The notes beneath the pieces are model-generated. The model was not told the origin of the DNA. It made no database searches and worked only from the letters and a program-made list of their open reading frames with translations. A stretch of 17,776 bases of DNA. It comes from Anaerolineae bacterium. Lineage in GTDB: Bacteria > Chloroflexota > Anaerolineae > B4-G1. The first letter of the stretch is position 1. Each line of letters begins with the position of its first letter. Position numbers and translations under genes: made by a program. The stretch lies in NCBI GenBank assembly GCA_016783285.1, contig JADHWW010000138.1, positions 1 to 17,776 on the forward strand, read 5' to 3'. Below are positions 15,773 to 17,776 of the stretch, in pieces.

Positions 15773-17656
15773 TCAAGGTTGTATCTGCACCTCAGTGATC
15801 AGAATACTGCCCGCATCTGCCGTCGTGAGACCGGCGTCCACGACCGCGAGACGGGAATTGGGTTGCCCCTGGGGATACATCCCGGTGCGCAACTGGTACC
15901 GGCCCGCCGGCTGATCGGCTGGGATAGTGACCTGGTGCGGGTCTGCGATCTCCACACCGGGGATCCACTCTGTCGTGGGAATGACCGGCTCCACATCCTG
16001 CTGCGCCACCAGGCGACCGTCGGGGCCGATGACGTGCACGAACACGACGTAACGCGTACCGATGGAACGTAGCGCCCGCCAGTGCAACGTGACCGCGATC
16101 ACCTCATCTGGCTGAAATGTCATGTGCTGCAACTCGGCGCTCTCCAGCACGATCCGGTCGGCCAGGCTGACCTGGAGCGGAATGGGAGCATCCACACCTC
16201 CGCTCACGGTCAACGTTACCGTGTCGCCGGCGTGGATCATCGTGCCCGGCCCAGGCTCCTGCGTTATCACCATCCCTTCCGGCTGCGTACTCCACACCGT
16301 GTCGCTGATGACCCGCAGGCCATCCGACTCGAGACCGGCTTGCACCACCTCCACCGAGTAACCCACTACGGGAGGCATCGCCAGTTCCCGCCCCGGGCCA
16401 CTCACGACGACGGAGATCTCTGCGTCGGGAGGGACAGGTTCGCCAGAAGCCGGGCTCTGTGCGAGCACAATCCCTTTTTCGACGCCCGGCTCATATCGCT
16501 CTTCCAGCAACACGAAGCGCAATCCGGCCTGCTCCACCGCCCTTTGCGCATCGTCCACCGGCATCTCGACCAGGGGCGGCACCAGGATTAACTGCACTGC
16601 CGGTGTCAAAGTGACCAAAGGCTGGGACGTGGCGGGGGGTGGCAAGGGTGGCGAAGCGGACCAGGATTGGTAGACTCCCCACCACAGGGGAATGAGACCC
16701 ACCACAGCGACGAACGCGATTATCCCCAGCACCCACGCCAGTCTATCGAGGGCTGCCTGTGACACGGCGGGAGGTTCGGCTTCGACGGCGTAACCTGGAT
16801 GGGATAGGGGCGCAGGTTGCCATCCAGTCATCTGCTCGCCGCGCTCACGGCACTCCTCGAAGACGTGGGCCAACTGGCCGGCGGTACGGTAGCGCGCCGA
16901 GGGCTCCTTGGCTAGCGTCTTGCGAATGATCCATTCCAACTGAGGTGGCACCTGGGGATTGCGGACTGCCAGAGGTGGCGGGTCCTCGCGCATGTGCATC
17001 AGCGCCAGCGCAGTGGGCTTTTCGGCCTGGAAGGGCGGCGACCCGGCCAGCATCTCGTACATCACGACGCCAATGCTGTAGACGTCGGACGCTGGGGACG
17101 GCGGCTCGCCCGCCGCCTGCTCGGGCGAAAAGTAGAGCGGACTGCCCCACACCGTCTCCGACTCGGTGAGGCCGGCTTCAGAAAGCGCCCGCGCAATGCC
17201 AAAGTCAGTTACCTTGGCCCGCCCATCTCGCGTCACCAGCACGTTCTGGGGTTTAATGTCGCAGTGAATGATGCCGGCCTGGTGCGCGTGCCCTACACCG
17301 GCACAGATTTGGATCACAATGTCCAGAGTTTCATCAACGCCTAAGCGGCCTTTTTGGCGGATCAGCGTCTTGAGGTCCTGACCATCCACGTATTCCATCA
17401 CGATGTAATGCCGGTCGCCATCCTGGCCCACGTCATACACCGTGACGATGCCAGGATGCTCGAGGTTGGCCGCGGCCCGAGCCTCCCGCTGGAAGCGAGC
17501 CAAAAACGCCGGGTCGCTGGCGAACCCCTCGCGCAACACCTTCACCGCCACCCGGCGCTGGAGCAGTGTGTCCACCCCCTTGTACACGACTGCCATCCCG
17601 CCAGAGCCGATCAACTCTAGCAGGCGATAACGATTGTTGAGCAATACGGGTTCCAT
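15773..17656 (-). CDS. PknB-like membrane Ser/Thr kinase with two PASTA domains and a C-terminal beta-sandwich
   Basis: The kinase phosphorylates Ser/Thr residues inside the cell in response to an extracellular signal, often cell-wall fragments bound by PASTA repeats. The ATG at 17656 has GGAG 7 nt upstream; a GTG at 17695 is a weaker alternative. In the 627-residue product, the glycine loop is [11 protein letters not shown] (17-27), Lys39 in VAVKVL, the catalytic loop HCDIKPQN (131-138; Cys replaces the Arg of HRD), DFG (151-153) and SPEQ (177-180). One TM helix (307-329) precedes a proline-rich linker, PASTA 1 (about 356-420), PASTA 2 (425-487) and a domain of about 135 residues ([24 protein letters not shown]). 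I know that last pattern from extracytoplasmic Chloroflexota proteins. It ends 85 bases before ftsH on the same strand. Confidence 0.92.
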   Translation of the reverse strand: MEPVLLNNRYRLLELIGSGGMAVVYKGVDTLLQRRVAVKVLREGFASDPAFLARFQREARAAANLEHPGIVTVYDVGQDGDRHYIVMEYVDGQDLKTLIRQKGRLGVDETLDIVIQICAGVGHAHQAGIIHCDIKPQNVLVTRDGRAKVTDFGIARALSEAGLTESETVWGSPLYFSPEQAAGEPPSPASDVYSIGVVMYEMLAGSPPFQAEKPTALALMHMREDPPPLAVRNPQVPPQLEWIIRKTLAKEPSARYRTAGQLAHVFEECRERGEQMTGWQPAPLSHPGYAVEAEPPAVSQAALDRLAWVLGIIAFVAVVGLIPLWWGVYQSWSASPPLPPPATSQPLVTLTPAVQLILVPPLVEMPVDDAQRAVEQAGLRFVLLEERYEPGVEKGIVLAQSPASGEPVPPDAEISVVVSGPGRELAMPPVVGYSVEVVQAGLESDGLRVISDTVWSTQPEGMVITQEPGPGTMIHAGDTVTLTVSGGVDAPIPLQVSLADRIVLESAELQHMTFQPDEVIAVTLHWRALRSIGTRYVVFVHVIGPDGRLVAQQDVEPVIPTTEWIPGVEIADPHQVTIPADQPAGRYQLRTGMYPQGQPNSRLAVVDAGLTTADAGSILITEVQIQP

Positions 17657-17715
17657 TGTTTGACTCCAACCAGTTGTCAGTTGTTGACCACTCACCGTTG
17701 GTATCTTCTCAATAT

Positions 17716-17770
17716 TGTGGGGCAGACTTTCCAGTCTGCCACTTGGACAGGCTAGAAAGCCTGCCCCACA
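17716..17770. repeat. 55-bp palindromic element with outer stem and two inner hairpins
   Basis: TGTGGGGCAG (17716-17725) pairs with CTGCCCCACA (17761-17770). Inside lie two further perfect hairpins, GGCAGACT/AGTCTGCC (17721-17740, loop TTCC) and CAGGCT/AGCCTG (17748-17763, loop AGAA), which partly compete with the outer stem. The shape resembles REP- or MITE-like dispersed palindromes. Copies elsewhere cannot be tested within this window. Confidence 0.75.
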
Positions 17771-17776
17771 TACTGC

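Overview
The window is a GC-rich bacterial chromosome segment dominated by housekeeping genes. Taxonomic inference only: a bacterial-type Elp3, a PASTA kinase carrying an extracellular beta-sandwich tail, a scattered pyr operon and many short palindromes together suggest Chloroflexota (Anaerolineae-like). No rRNA or tRNA is present to settle it.

Layout. Bases 1-250 hold the 3' end of uvrA. Bases 294-963 hold two damaged small genes: a VOC/glyoxalase gene with a 1-nt frameshift and a DUF3795 gene that has lost its start. Bases 997-1473 encode a small membrane protein whose 3' part contains a consensus promoter for the following pyrimidine operon. Bases 1316-5000 are pyrB-pyrF-pyrE-pyrD, preceded by what looks like a translation-coupled attenuator (promoter, 49-codon leader ORF, pause-type hairpin, intrinsic terminator). 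Short CCAA/TTGG-type repeats sit at every junction of this operon. They encode the start of PyrE and part of the tail of PyrB, and they accompany a fragment of a 23S-rRNA-IVP-type four-helix-bundle gene fused in frame to PyrF. Bases 5105-6033 are broken signalling genes: a histidine kinase without its phospho-acceptor domain, the first third of a response regulator, and a convergent truncated SAM methyltransferase.

Bases 6101-8368 are an AT-richer island holding a two-gene restriction-modification system (SPPY-type DNA methyltransferase plus a PD-(D/E)XK-like endonuclease). Its edges look like an integron gene cassette: a GTTATGC core at the left, and at the right, 12 nt after the endonuclease stop, an attC-like imperfect hairpin with one extrahelical base and a matching inverse core. 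No integrase gene is in the window.

Bases 8411-11955 hold elp3 and a promoter-led long-chain acyl-CoA synthetase, closed by a two-way terminator. On the minus strand (12014-17656), reading right to left, are a PASTA-type Ser/Thr kinase, ftsH interrupted by a 446-residue intein, and a small MNT-type nucleotidyltransferase overlapping the ftsH stop, followed by a probable dead HEPN-like partner. The right edge carries a 55-bp palindromic repeat.

Best candidates for something undescribed: the cassette-borne restriction-modification system, the FtsH intein with an extra helix-turn-helix beside the AAA+ pore loop, and the pyr attenuator combined with repeat-encoded protein termini. All calls come from reading the sequence; no database search was possible.
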